Positions 1 to 11,819 of a stretch of 64,000 bases of DNA are shown one piece after another. Made by a program: the position numbers and the translations under genes. Origin of the DNA: Agapanthus africanus (taxonomy: Eukaryota; Streptophyta; Magnoliopsida; Asparagales; Amaryllidaceae); assembly GCA_030015575.1 (NCBI GenBank), contig CM057340.1:754485632-754549631 (forward strand), read 5' to 3'. The notes under the pieces are model-generated. The model was not told the origin of the DNA and ran no database searches. It saw only the letters and a list, made by a program, of their open reading frames with translations. Each line of letters starts with the position of its first letter. Position 1 is the stretch's first letter.

Positions 1-1069
1 TTCATTTATAATCTTGTTTATGTTAGTTTGATTATGAGCACCCACATGACATCTTGTGCTCCTTGACATGACCCGATGCACTGCCTACTTGATATGACAT
101 GGTACCGTACACTCCTGACATGACATGACACCTTTATACATTACCTGGCTTTACCTGATGTACCATGGCTTGACCCGTTACCTGATCTTGTGTCTAATTC
201 CAACAAACCTGACATGTAGTCCTCACGGACCGTTCCTGTTGTCTATCCAGACAAACCTGCTCTTACCTGATCCTGTGTTGGCATTAGTTCTTGATTACTG
301 AATACCTGACTTGAACACTTATAACTTGGGGGTATGGGGAAATCAATGATGAAATCCTGACTTGTAACTCGACAGTTGCTCGCTTATACTGATCAGTTTT
401 AGAGGCTAGGCCCGCCTCGTGACGATGTTGCTGACATCGTTGGTCTGTACTCCTTTCCTGTTAGTGCCTAGCGGCACGTCTCGGTTTCAGCCCGAGAGTC
501 TGTAGACCATGGTCCCGGGCATACACGGGATACTATTGAGTTATATCGATAATTCATCAAATTGATTTCAAAGACTTTAGAATAGATAACCCAATAGAAC
601 AGTTTAGTTTACTCACTGCACATTACCCTTCACTGCCCTGATTTACATTACTGTCACACCTGCTTTTCATTCATGATTATATTTGCATTGCCTGTTACCC
701 TGTTTGTATTTTATTACTTGATGACATGACGCGCTGACGTCTGGGTTTTGCATGGCCCAGATCCTCTACCTTTGTTGCAGACTGATCAGGAGTACTGCCG
801 CTGTTAGACCGAGTGGTGAAGTGCCTGTCGGTATGTAGTCATACTTTCCAGGTTTCATTATTGTACCTTTTGGCTTCCGCACATTATTTTTTTTTCTTGA
901 CTCTTTTACTCTGGCTTATGGACATGTACTAGATAGTTGGTTTACTTTCCTGTTCTTGATATCTCTACAGCCGTAATATGACTGTTGAGGGATTTTTCCT
1001 ATCCACAGGTAGCATGGTTGGCTATGTCATGTGCCCATCTTAGCGTACTCTGGGAAGCGGGGCGTGACA
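1..1069 (+). mobile_element. LTR A1, right-hand part only
   Basis: This stretch is the reverse complement of the left part of LTR A2 at 18668-19700, with long shared runs. Examples are the block around 260-330 against 19430-19510, and the terminal GGGAAGCGGGGCGTGACA against TGTCACGCCCCGCTTCCC. The LTR ends at CA 1069 and the next five bases are CCTTG, a candidate target duplication whose partner lies outside the window. It interrupts the integrase region of the Tat-type element that resumes at 1070. By analogy with element B, whose orientation is fixed by its genes, this LTR reads on the plus strand and only its U5 side is present. It has no coding content. Confidence 0.8.
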
Positions 1070-2372
1070 CCTTGCCTCAGCACAGCGTGGAAGACGGAGC
1101 GACAACACTCCACGTATATGCGGCGCAGGAAGGCGACCAAGATTGGAGGAAGCCCCTCGTGGAATTCCTGAAGGACGGTACGCCCCTAGAAGATCGGGGA
1201 GCCGCCCGCCGTCTCCGGGCCAAAGCCCGTCACTTCATCTGGAGCAATTGGAACCTCTACAAGAAATCCTTCACTCAGCCCCTGCTCCGGTGCATCGACC
1301 CCCACAAAGCTGACTACGTCCTCCGTGAAATCCACGAGGGGGTTGGTGGTGCATACCAAGGGGCCCGAACCTTGATCCAAAAGGCGTTGCTCCAGGGGTA
1401 CTACTGGCCCACTGTTCACGAGGATGCCCAGAAGCTAGTCAGAAGATGCAAGAGTTGCCAGCTCCACGCAGCCTCCCTCGCCTCCCCGCTACCGAGCTGA
1501 CCGCCCTAACATCCCCATGGCCGTTCGCCCAGTGAGGATTGGACATGATCGGCCAGTTCCCTACCGGTACGGGCGGGCACAAATATGTCCTCGTCGCGGT
1601 AGACCACTTCACCAAGTGGATCGAGGCCATCCCCATCAGGAAACCGGATGCCGCCACGACCATCAGGTTCCTGCAAAACAATCTGATACTCCAGTTCGAC
1701 ATCTCGAGGTGTATCATCACCGACCACGGGACAAACTTCGAGAACGAGAAAGCGAAGGACTTCTGCAAAGAATACCATATCCTCATGAAGTTCGCAGCGG
1801 TCGCGCATCCCCAATGCAACGGGCAGGCCGAAGTCACTAACTGAGACGTCTTCCGAGGTCTCCGGACCAGCCTAGAAGGGCAACAAGGCAGTTGGGTCGA
1901 AGAACTGCCCCGGGTCTTATGGGCCCTGCGCACGTCAAAGAAGACCCCCACAAGGAAAACCCCTTTCAGCCTCTACTACGGGACCGAGGCAATGGTCCCA
2001 GCGGAGATCGGGCTACCCAGTCATCGGGTCGAGCATTTCGACGACGATGCGAACACCTCGGCGCTACGGACCAACCTGGACATCTTGTTGGAAAAGAGAG
2101 ACCGGGCTCAGATCAGGGCTGCCGCCTATCAACAACAAACGGTCCGATACTACAACGCTCGGGTCAAGCGCCGCTCTTTCAAGACCGGAGATCTGGTCCT
2201 ACGGCGGAACGAGTTCATCGATCAAGGCAGGCTATAAAATTTCTCCCCAAAGTGGGACGGTCCTTTCCTTGTCTCTGAGCTACTACCCGGCGGAGCCTAT
2301 CGCCTACAAGACGCGGACGGACGCAAGTTCCCGCGGCCTTATAACGCCGAGAAGCTCAAGCTATACCAATGA
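1070..2372 (+). pseudogene. T1 integrase (end of pol), degenerate
   Basis: Encodes the integrase end of a Ty3/gypsy polyprotein, which in the family inserts the cDNA into the genome. From 1070 to 1500 the frame holds the N-terminal zinc-binding domain (REIHEGVGGAYQGARTLIQK, GYYWPT, then CKSCQ). The second zinc-ligand histidine of the usual GNHxG block reads as tyrosine. After a frameshift near 1500 the catalytic core follows (GLDMIGQFPTGTG, VAVDHFTKWIEAIPI, IITDHGTNFEN, HPQCNGQAEVTN), so the two aspartates and the glutamate of the catalytic triad are still visible. The C-terminal domain continues (YYGTEAMVPAEIGLPS, TGDLVLRR, KWDGPFLV) to a stop at 2370-2372. In-frame stops near 1536, 1842 and 2235 show that it is dead. 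Confidence 0.88.
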
Positions 2373-2489
2373 GGTCAAGGCCAACGAGTGTGTACCCCCT
2401 CCTTTCGGAAAGACGTTGTAAATGTTTTCTAAAAATCCTTTCCATTCAAATAAAAGGAACGTCAGAACATTGCAAATAGAGTTCTGTTT

Positions 2490-3950
2490 TTGTGATCTGA
2501 AGCCCTCACCAAAGAGGCAACCGCGCAGCTTCACTGTCCGGTTATCCTTAGCAGGCCTCCTACGGCCCTCCAACGCTAAGGGTCAAAGTCCTCCCTAGAG
2601 GCAGCCGAGCGGCTACCATGCTCGGCTATCCCTGGCCGGTTGCTTCTTTACACGCAACGCCAGGGATCAAATCCCTCGCCAAGAGGCAACCGCGCAGCTT
2701 CACTGCCCGGTTATTCTTAGCAGGCCTCCCACGGCCCTCCAACACTAAGGATCAAATTCCTCCTTAGAGGCAACCGAGCAGCTACCCTGCTCGGCTATCC
2801 CTGGCCGGTAGCTTCCCTACTCGTAATGCCAGGGATCAAAGCCCTCGCCAAGAGGCAACCGCGCAGCTTCACTGCCCGGTTATCCTTAGCGGACCTCCTA
2901 CGGCCCCTCCAACGCTAAGGTCAAAGTCCTCCCAGAGGCAGTCGAGCCCGACCCTCGATCGGCTATCCCTGGCTGGTAGCTTCCTACCACAACCGACAGG
3001 GATCAAAAAGTCCTCCCAAAGGCAGTCGAGCCTGACTCTCGCTCAGCTATCCCCGGCTGGTAGCCTCCTACCACAACCGACAGGGATCAAAAAGTCCTTC
3101 CAGAGGCAGTCGAGCTTGACCCTCGCCCGGCTATCCTTCAGGACAAAAGCTCTCGCCAAGAGGCACCGGGAAGTAACCCTGCTCGGCCAAGGGTCCTTGG
3201 TAGGCTTCTTACAGCCCCTCCCGCACTAAGGACCAAAGTCCTCCTTTGAGGCAGTCGAGCCCGACCTTTGCTCGGCTATCCCCGGCTGGTAGCTTCCTAC
3301 CACAACCGACAGGGATCAAAGTCCTCGCCAAGAGGCACTGGGCAGTAATCCTGCTCGGTCCCCGTCCTGAAGGATCAAAGCCCTCGCAAGAGGCAACCGA
3401 GCCCGACCCTTGCTCGGTCATCTCCAGCTGGTAGCTCCCTACCCATGACGCCAGGGATCAAAACCCTCACAAGAGGCATCTGAGCGGCTACCCCGCTCGA
3501 TCATCCCAGGCTGGTAGTTTCCTACCCACGACGCCAGAGATCAAAGCCCCCCAGAGGCAACCGCGCAGCTTCACTGCCCGGTTATCCTTAGTAGGCTTCT
3601 TACAGCCCCTCCCGCACTAAGGATCGAAGCCCTCCTTAGAGGCAGCCGAGCGGCTACCCTGCTCGGTCATCTCCGGCTGGTAGTGCCCTACGCATGACGC
3701 CAGGGATTAAAGCCCTCACAAGAAGCATCTGAGCGGCTACCCCACTCAGTCGTCCCCGGCTGGTAGTTGCCTACCCACGACGCTAGAGATCAAAACCTTC
3801 GCCAAAAGGCAACTGCGCAGCTTCACTGCCCAGTTATCCTTAGCAGGCCTCCTACGACCCCTCCAACGCTAAGGATCAAAGTCCTCCCAGAGGCCACCGA
3901 GCTCCCTTCTGCTCGGAAAGTCTGCGGCGGGCAGCATGCTGCTCATCAAA
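2490..3950 (+). repeat. Compound tandem repeat with internal hairpins in T1
   Basis: Two alternating sub-units of roughly 84 bases form a higher-order period of about 168. An example is AAGAGGCAACCGCGCAGC near 2510, 2680 and 2850. Within the units short inverted repeats recur: CCTTAGC with GCTAAGG, CCGAGC with GCTCGG, and TCCCTGG with CCAGGGA. Later copies drift, for example TCGAGC with GCTCGG. The frames read across this block (for example 3209-3434) are by-products of the repeat. Copy number was judged by eye. Confidence 0.8.
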
Positions 3951-4360
3951 TGCCGTAGACCCGAAACCCCATTAAGAGACATCAGGTCTGTTCAAGTCAG
4001 AGCAATCCCCCCAACTCCGGGGCCATGGGGATACCTCCTTCTCAGCAGCACTCGCCACGCTTGACAAGTGATCGAAATCAACTCGACGTACGATTGCCTG
4101 ACATGGAAGCCCAACAGTACAAGCAAGGATATTCTACGAGTACTCTTCACATCTAAAAGATAAAGTGCAAAGCAATGAAACAGCAAGAGTTTTACTCGCA
4201 CAAGCAAAATGTTTTTACAGGGGTATTGGGGGTTCCCCAGCCTTACAAAGTTCCGGACACTTACAAAAGAGGGACGAGGAAATATAAAAAAGTCCTAAGT
4301 TACAAACCCCCTCCTGCACCTCGCTTCCCTCATCACTGTCATCGCAGTCTGCCGGAGGCT

Positions 4361-5349
4361 TCACCACCGGAGGCTTTGCCACCAGGGGTACGCCTCGCTT
4401 CCTTCATCGCTGTCTGCTGGAGGCTTTGCCACCGGGAGTGGGACCTGAGCACAGAGCTCGCCATCGGCGAACTCAGGAAGCTGCTCCTTCACGGCATTTA
4501 GAGCCTTATTCCACATGACGGCGGAATGCTCGCTAAGCTCGGTGTGAAACTGCTCTGACACCTTGTAATCGGCCACAGCCTTCCTAGCCCGAACCTCGGC
4601 AATCCCGGCTGCCCAAAGTGCCGCCTCGGCATCCCCTCTGCTGGCATCTCTCTCCTTCTCCATGGCCGTGAAATGATCGGCCAGATACGCCAGCTTCGCC
4701 TCAGCAACTCGGTGGGATGCACTCAGGAGACGATAGGCATTCCGGTTCGCTGAGTTGGCAAACTCTGCAACCTCCGCTCGGGCTGCCAGGACATCGGCCC
4801 TCACCTTCTCGTTATGCAGGTCACGTCGTAGGACCTCGACCTCTGAAAGAAACGCTTCCACAGGCCTCGGTGCGTGTAACGCCCCCTCGGCCTCTATACG
4901 AGTAACGAGGGCGCAGTGTTGAAGGACCTAACGGGCAACGGATGAGAAACTTGGAGACGCTCGAGCCAAAGAAAGGAAGGTTAAAAAACAACGCGTGGAG
5001 GAGTTCATACCTGGACCGCCCCTTGGGCTATAGCCTCCATTTGGACCCTCAGGGTGCCATGCGGGAGCCTCCCCCCGGCCGACTCTTCCATTCCGGCGAG
5101 CAGACCGGCAACTATGAAAAGTCCAGATAGAGCCATAGAGACGGCATCCCCCTCCTGCACGGGAATCCCCTCAGGGACCCTCGACGGCGGCACACGAGAG
5201 ATTGTCCTTTTCCTCTTAAGGGGGACCCCGTCCTCACCCTCCTCTGCGTCCCTCGTCTGGGGTTCGGATGACCGTGGACGTCTCTGGCCGCCGCCGGAAC
5301 AATCACCAGGAGCCCTCAACGAAGCGGACGGCTACCGCCGGCGGAACAT
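4361..5349 (-). pseudogene. Antisense ORF of T1, two exons
   Basis: A gene remnant on the strand opposite to pol. The likely ATG is 5349-5347, followed by a TAG at 5334-5332, then an open frame to 5011. A GT-AG intron of 83 bases (4928-5010; donor CAG|GTATGA, acceptor CCGTTAG|GTCC) joins the frames in phase 0, and exon 2 runs from 4927 to a stop at 4361. Exon 1 has a basic PLKRKRTISR motif. Exon 2 is long, charged and Ala/Glu-rich (VLRRDLHNEKVRADVLAARA), probably a coiled coil, and ends in an acidic SDEGSE tail. Such antisense proteins of unknown function are known in Tat/Grande elements. The splice is inferred from motifs and frame. Confidence 0.6.
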
Positions 5350-5527
5350 TCGGCGCCGGGCACGAGCCGGCCGGAGGCACAGGCGCACCGCTGGCCTCCC
5401 TCCGGAACGAGAAACCCAAAGAGTGGGAATGAACCATGTATCCAACCCAAAAGAGGAAGAGCGCCGAGCACCAGGACTTAGAACGAGAAAATATGAAGGA
5501 GTAGGGGCCCTGGAGTGGGCCCCACCC

Positions 5528-5536
5528 CTATTTATC
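5528..5536 (-). promoter_or_regulatory. TATA box for the T1 antisense gene
   Basis: The minus strand reads GATAAATAG in a GC-rich setting, about 180 bases upstream of the antisense ATG at 5349. Spacing and context fit a plant core promoter. It is inferred only from sequence. Confidence 0.45.
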
Positions 5537-5890
5537 ACCGCAATCGCCCTCATCCAACGGCGCCCTTCATCTCCTGCCAAAGCGCCTCCTCGTGTCCAAC
5601 GGCTCCGATCGCTCCACTTGTCGTTCCCACACTGGGCCGTATCCCATCAGACGCCGCAGGTCTGCACACGTCGCGTCGGCCAACCAACGCTTGACACGCG
5701 GACCGTCGCTTCAGCGACAGGATGCACAAACCAATGCACCTTTTTTAAATGCAGATATCTCGCCCTGATTCGCTGGCAGAAAAGACAGCTGACAGCCCGG
5801 GGATGCGTCCCGACGAAATCTCAGGAGGGAGCTCACCTCGGACGGCCCGGCAGTCCACTCTTGACTCGAAACGCCAGCTGGTCGGGACAA

Positions 5891-5904
5891 GAATGGGAGG
5901 CTAA
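5891..5904 (+). other. Polypurine tract of T1
   Basis: GAATGGGAGGCTAA lies directly before the TGATGATG start of the 3' LTR, the position where plus-strand DNA synthesis is primed in LTR elements. Confidence 0.55.
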
Positions 5905-6644
5905 TGATGATGCTCTATATTGGCGATCTCCCAGATCAGGACACGTGGCAGATGACGTGTCCCAGAACTCAGAAGAAAGGGCCCACAGGGGCCGACCAGG
6001 GCACCCCTGTGCCCGACCTGCAAGCACAAGCTAGCTCACCTCAGAACCCCCTGCAAATTGGCTTCCTCAGCCTCTCAGCTCGCCCCCGAGCTACCACAGG
6101 ACCAAGATACCTCGGCCCTCCCGCTTGTTCCCGAGCTCTCCCGCCGAGGCCATCTTCCTCGGTCCCTCCCACCGACCAACTCCACCACTCACAGGCATAA
6201 CCGCCGCTCCGCAAATCTCGCCATGCGCGGATTCTCCGCTGGCAACATCCCACGTTCCACGTCATCACGATCCCCATCAACGGGCGATCCGCTTATTACG
6301 CGGGCGTGACGTCGGGAGCGTAACTGTCGGCGAGATTCTCGCGCCTGCTACTGCGTGCTGCCGCCACTATATAAACCCCCATCACAGAGGGGTCAAGTAA
6401 GCTTTTTTCACCCCACTTAGCCGTTACTCTGCTCGGATCTTGTGCTAACTTGATCGTCGGAGGGTCCTCGGTGGTACCAAACTATCCCGAGACTTCCTTG
6501 CAGGTACTCGGCGCAAACTCGCCAAAACCACCAATCTCCTCAAAACCCATTGAGACCCACACGCAACAAGAGATCACCTCCAAGATCCACCGGAAAATTG
6601 ACGGAAGACAACATCTGATGGAGACCCGAAAAGGACCTCCATCA
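5905..6644 (+). mobile_element. 3' LTR of T1
   Basis: Starts TGATGATG after a purine tract and ends CCATCA at 6644, beyond which base composition changes abruptly to AT-rich host DNA. It contains a promoter-like CTATATAAACCCCC at about 6366-6380. No second copy is in the window, so the exact ends are inferred from the TG...CA rule. Confidence 0.6.
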
Positions 6645-7078
6645 CATATCCAATGACATATGAGAAATATTTTTGAGACAAATCTTGCTCCATATTTTTG
6701 TTATTCTCTAAATCACTCATTAAAATCATCAAAACCCTCCAAAAACTTATATGGTAACTAGAAGAGAAAATCAAAATGAGACGAGCTCTTTCTTTCTTCT
6801 TCTTTCCTTCTCTTTTTAGCAAGAAAAATGGATAGTAGAAGAGAATGTTTTAGGTTTATATAAGAAAGCAAGGGAAACCGGATCCGGATTCCTTGCTCTG
6901 TTTTTCTCCTATGCAAATCCGACGGTCATATATATTATGATGAAATAGGAAGCCCATGGTTATATAGGGTCAGAAAAGGAATTAAATTACTAGAATTTAT
7001 AGACCAGAGTACAAGCAGAGCTGGGCATCCTAATCCGGTGACCTTATTAATTATTTTATTTTATTGGGTAGAAGCCTA
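6645..7078. other. Host DNA downstream of the cysteine-rich gene
   Basis: AT-rich sequence without element signatures. Immediately after the minus-strand stop codon lie several AATAAA-like motifs (about 7040-7066), suitable as poly(A) signals for the gene at 7079-7318. The frame at 6574-6822 is low-complexity (KREGKKKKERAR) and crosses the LTR border, so I do not call it. Confidence 0.5.
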
Positions 7079-7318
7079 CTAGTAGGTGCAGCACAGATAA
7101 GCAAGGCAGCCATATGTGCAGTCATAACAGCAACAACAACTGCAAAAACAAATAAAATCACATAATAAGCACTATTTGAATAAATTATTGGCCAAAAATG
7201 AAGAAGGAAAAGGATTCAAAGATGAAAAAGGAAACAAAAGCTCTACTCACCAATCATCAATGATTTTATCTTGAGTGTCATCTGAGCTTGACATTGTTTG
7301 AGAAGATGGTGGCTCCAT
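7079..7318 (-). CDS. Small cysteine-rich (CYSTM-like) protein, two exons
   Basis: Exon 1 (7318-7251) starts at ATG 7318 and encodes MEPPSSQTM followed by a Ser/Asp-rich stretch ending KIIDD. The intron is 7140-7250 (111 bases; donor TTG|GTGAGT, acceptor TTTGTTTTTGCAG). Exon 2 (7139-7079) gives CCCCCYDCTYGCLAYLCCTY and TAG. The product is 42 residues, with 9 Cys and aromatics in the last 20. A polar head plus a Cys-rich C-terminal segment resembles plant CYSTM (cysteine-rich transmembrane module) proteins, many of them membrane-associated and stress-linked. That match is by pattern only. A TATA box upstream and AATAAA motifs just after the stop support an intact gene. It is too short for ordinary ORF calling and is the only host gene I can support. 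Confidence 0.62.
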
Positions 7319-7520
7319 TGCTCTCCTTATGATTTTTTTTTTCTTTTTCTGAGCTCTCTTTCTTCTTGTTAGAGTTAATTAAAAGAGTGCATTTTTAAAG
7401 ATAAGGTTCATGAATATAACAAGGAGAAAGAAAAGAAACAGATGAAAACAAAAGAAAAAGGTCAGAATAAATGGAGCAGTTATGGGAATCAATTGGCACA
7501 TGGAGGTTAGCATTTTGTTC

Positions 7521-7527
7521 TTTTATA
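7521..7527 (-). promoter_or_regulatory. TATA box of the cysteine-rich gene
   Basis: The minus strand reads TATAAAA about 200 bases upstream of the ATG at 7318. The interval toward the ATG is rich in GA and AAG runs, typical of a plant 5' leader. Confidence 0.5.
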
Positions 7528-9779
7528 AGGTACAGGTGGGTCATTTCTTTTTCTCTCCAACTTAAAATGAGTGTAGAAAAATGGTAAGAAGACATATTTG
7601 AAAAGATGTTTGATGATTTAAAATAAAACTAAAGTACATGTCATTTTTATTCTTTATACAAAAAAATAAAGGATGTTTGATGATAAATATATCTTTTATT
7701 TATCAAAAGAACTGAAAGGGCGCATCACTTTTTGGACCTTTTCGTCTTATCTTTCGGGTAAGGAGAAAAAATGTCAGTTTCGATATTGCTAAAACTTCAT
7801 ATGCAAATCTTGTTAGATTCACATGTAAAGTAGATAAATTCTAAAGAACCACTGGTATCTGAATGTCCAAGATCTGACCAACTAAAAAACAATTAACTTG
7901 TGACGATATGTTAGAATGTATATGAAATTTTATACTTTTCTCATCATAAATCAGAGTTTTGATGTACTGGGCATACAAACCTGACACATTTTTGGTCTAA
8001 TATTGGATAGAGGATAATGGAACCCGATGTTCATATACTTTTTTTAATGGGTGTGGTATACGGTGGATACATGAAATCATGTTAAATATATTAACATCTA
8101 CTCAAAATCCATCCTAATTGCAACCATGGGCCGCTTAATCTCACTTGAGTGGTATACAAACCATAGTTGATTGAAAATGTAACTTTTAAATGTTTCCCGA
8201 GTAAATGAAGTGGAACAAGTAAGCTGTAGATAAGCGTTTTACTATCCTTGTTAAACAATCACCATTTAATGGTTGAACACTGACGAATGGTTTTTTTGGA
8301 TGATTTTTTTCTGGATAGTGAAATAATTTAAGGGTATATGTTAAAAAAAATATGGATCATTGAAGGTTGTATTTAGAAAATTTAATTTAAAAAATTAAAA
8401 AACGAAAAAAGAAAAGAAATCCATGGTGTTGTAACGATCTGTCCAAGAGTGAGCCTGTGTGATCCATGTCCAAGCAGCATTTACTGTAGCTCTCCTCAAT
8501 GCGATTCGAATCATTGTCTGTGCACTTATATGAGCATGTTTGAATCTTGTGCCATTCTTACCATGCCGTTAGATTCTATACAGTCTACCGGATCCATGAT
8601 TAATGGTTAGATTGGATTAGCTTTTCAAAAACCAAATTAATTCTGCTTTTATATCTGATCACCAACCCAAAAGCTTTCTGGATTCCGCCGATCGGTAGAA
8701 ATAGCTTTTCATGTCTTGTAGCAGTCATCTAGCTGTAACATTCTTTTAGGCTACATGTAAAAACTTTATCAATTATTCCGGTTTCCAAACATGTAGTTGC
8801 TGTAACAAATTGGATTGGAGCATGACAAAGGGTTAATTGCACCGACATGTATGCGTAGTACTTATAGAGTTAACCACACTTACTATTCAAAATCCATTAA
8901 CTACGCCATCATATGCAAGTACCTTATTATTCGTTGATAACAATGTTAATATGGATCCTTCTGCTTCATTATACTATTGATTTGTCTCTTGGGCAATTGA
9001 CACTTAGTTTATTCAGACTAATATTTTGGTTAAGCCTAAAATAAATTCTGACCCAATATTATGACCGCAGAAGTAGTTCTGAAAATATGGGTTTGAACCG
9101 TTATGATTTTTTGAATCCTTGTCTTCTTAAAAGGGTTGCAATTGTTTTGATGACCCTTGAGGTAGTATCATTAGAGCTAAAATCCTACACAACATTACTT
9201 CTAGTTCTCTATCATTCTCTTATTATTGTTTTTTTAAAGAAAAAATGGTGGGATAATTAACCCCGTAAACTTCCTTAAAAAGAATTTAATGAGTACATCC
9301 CCATTCCATAGAGTTCGGCATTCATTCTTCCCTCCAGAATAAAAAACAAACAAACTACATTCCCTTATTATTATTTGAAATAGAATTTCAAAGTTCTTGG
9401 TGCACACGCGGCAGAAACCTAGTGTATCTTAAAGATCCCTTTTAACGAATAGCAAATAGAATAAAATTCTCAATCAAATATCAACACAAGAAAGCGATTC
9501 GGGATGAAGGGGAGAAACTTTATCGAACTTTAGAGAGAAAGAAAAAACATACAAGGGTTACATTAAACCCTCTCCTTATAAATTTTCAACGAAATCTCCT
9601 TCTTCTCTCTCAAGTTCTTCTTGATGAAGCCTTGATCCCTTATAAAACCATCGTTTCGTCTCCCTATAACTTTATAACTTTATGATCAAACCCTACTTAA
9701 AATTTAACACTAAATTTCTATTTATACAAATTAAAAATCAGATATATAATAAGAATACACTTAATTACGAAATTGCCAT
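7528..9779. other. Host intergenic DNA
   Basis: AT-rich and without a supportable gene. The first few hundred bases are presumably upstream regulatory DNA of the cysteine-rich gene. About 9380-9779 (CACACGCGGCAGAAACC onward, then purine-rich sequence) has the look of an old LTR fragment, but I could not find its partner in the window. Confidence 0.5.
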
Positions 9780-10526
9780 TGTTTACCGCCGGAAACCGGA
9801 CTGAGACGCGGAGAGCGCGCCCAGCCTGAATACAGAGGCAGATATTATATGGAACATATCCATCCACCTCTCTGAAGATACCAAGTTAATTTATGGCACT
9901 GTATATCGGAGATTTGGATGGAAACGACCGTTGTAACTGAACTTTTTAGATTCCCCTTCAATAATGAGGTTTTTTTTTATTGTACGGACGCTTTTTCCTG
10001 CAGCGCAAGCCCCTATAGTTAATTACGTTATCGCCAAATGATAACAACCTTTTCTACTTCAGAAATCATCGTGTGTCGTGTTATAATTTGTTTATTTTTG
10101 GAAGCCCTTGGAATGTATTTGGAGACTAATATACGTCGTCGCCCGTAAGGCGCAGATTAGTCCAAATCCGTATATAATAGATTTGAGCTTGAACTTAGAT
10201 AATATTTCTCATATAAATGAGGTCCATCAGTTCAAGAGAATATTTTATTTATTTAAGAATCGTTTAGTTTATTTTAAATTAAGATCAACTTAAAATATAT
10301 GAGCATATGGGCTCAATTTATTTTAACTAAGGACTATTAGTCTTGTATGGGATTAAGATCAACTTAGATATCATGAGCATATGGGCTCAATTGATTTAAC
10401 ATCAGAGAAGTTTTAAAACTTCAGGGATTTAGACCACTCAAGAATAAGTATTGGCCTATAAATAGAAAATAGGTCATAATATATCTACTAAGGTTTTAAC
10501 AAAAAGAAGTATGCAATTTTAAAAAA
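9780..10526 (+). mobile_element. Tat-type LTR C2, first part
   Basis: Begins TGTTTACCGCCGGAAACC and follows the start of the LTR of element C (38785 onward) in order. Shared blocks include the gap-rich CCTGAAT...GGGGCAGAT region, ATCCATCCACCTCT, AAGTTAATTTATGGCAC, the CTGCAGCGCAAGCCCCT block, and GTCGTCGCCCGTAAGGCG with its ATTAGTCCAAATCCGTAT. The same order and orientation show a diverged relative of element C's LTR. It resumes at 14552 after the E1 insertion. Confidence 0.75.
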
Positions 10527-11196
10527 TGTAGAGGGCTAAGTCTACAAGCTAAGATCAAACTAAAGGTTTAGGGTTTCAAAAGAAAACAAACAAGAGTTTA
10601 TCTAAGTGAAGAGGTGCTACAACTTTTGTAGTCTAGTCCTTCACTTCTAAAGCTCCAAGTAGAAGTCCCTTGAACAAGATTTCTTAATGTCTTCTATATC
10701 GAAGATAATCCATCTTGAGGCAACTCAAAATCAAGCTCTCATTTTGCTAAACAAAGTTTTAGTGAAAATAACAATCTAAATTGATTTGCTAATTTAGTTT
10801 AGATTGTTGAAATAGCAATTTTTCTCATTTAATTTTTTTTCTTTTCTTTACTTTTTCTCTAAAATAAAAACCAAGAGAGAAAGATGAGGAAAATAATGGA
10901 GATGAGAATGGGTTGGAAATTGAGATAAGAATGATGAGTTTAGCCATGGTTATCTATATTGATAAAACAAAAATGAGTCGTGAGTTCCACACACATCTTA
11001 ACATGATGACTCATTCTTTTATCTTTAAAAGATAAAAAGATAAATCTCTTCATTCTTATCTACATTTCAATGTAATTCTCATACTCCCATCACAAATATA
11101 TCATTTACCATGACACAGTATTTATTTATTTATTTATATCATATATATAAATATATAATAAAAAGAAGAAAATATCAAGTGAGCATATAATATTAG

Positions 11197-11232
<36 letters not shown>
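11197..11232. repeat. (TA)n microsatellite
   Basis: An uninterrupted TA run within LTR E1. Confidence 0.9.
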
Positions 11233-11235
<3 letters not shown>

Positions 11236-11819
11236 CAACACTTGATTTAATAATCCGGCTAATTTCAATAATACAAGATTAGAATACGGTATCATATATC
11301 CATATTTAATCGAGCTCCCGCACATATTACTATACATGTCCTATTTCGAGCTCCTGCACATATCTCTATATATGTCCTATTTCGTTTCTCTTAAGCTAGG
11401 AAACCTCTATGTTGGACTCTAAAAATTCGTCAATATGCTGGCAGTAGGTAATGATCATATCAAATACCGACAAGCACGTCAGCGGTACTAGCTGCACGTA
11501 ACGGCTACCCAAGTATTGAACGAATAGAAAATCAACAAGTAAACTTGTCCAAACTCCCTGTCGAGCATATAAACAACACTTACCGTACAGTTCGGTCTCT
11601 TTATCTGATATGTTGCATATCGAGTTTGGGGTAGTATCGTCAGACCCCAATAATACGATAAGTCATGCTGATGTGCGGCCTATAACCAATCAGTAAACTA
11701 CTTATAACACTTATCAGTAAATCTCATCAGCCCTGCTCAGGGACTTGCGGTTATAGCCAATCGAGCATAGCACAACATTAACTCCCAATACCGGGAGAGA
11801 AGATGTTGGCTATAGTGCC

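Larger units (their letters stand above)
1070..6644 (+). mobile_element. Tat-type Ty3/gypsy element T1, 3' half
   Basis: Order on the plus strand: integrase (1070-2372), hairpin-rich tandem repeats (about 2490-3950), a spacer without recognisable features (3951-4360), an antisense gene remnant (4361-5349), a further spacer (5350-5890), a purine tract (5891-5904) and a 3' LTR (5905-6644). An antisense ORF between pol and the 3' LTR is known in the Tat/Grande group. The integrase also resembles that group, including the YYWPT and WPFAQ blocks and the GTEAMVPAEIGLPS motif. The 5' half is outside the window or displaced by LTR A1. Confidence 0.8.

Noticed and set aside
5054-6034. A 326-codon plus-strand frame
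   Set aside because: It overlaps the antisense gene and GC-rich non-coding DNA, is low in complexity and has no recognisable domain; a shadow of GC-rich sequence.
6574-6822. An 82-codon minus-strand frame
   Set aside because: It crosses the border between host DNA and the T1 LTR and is rich in Lys/Arg runs.
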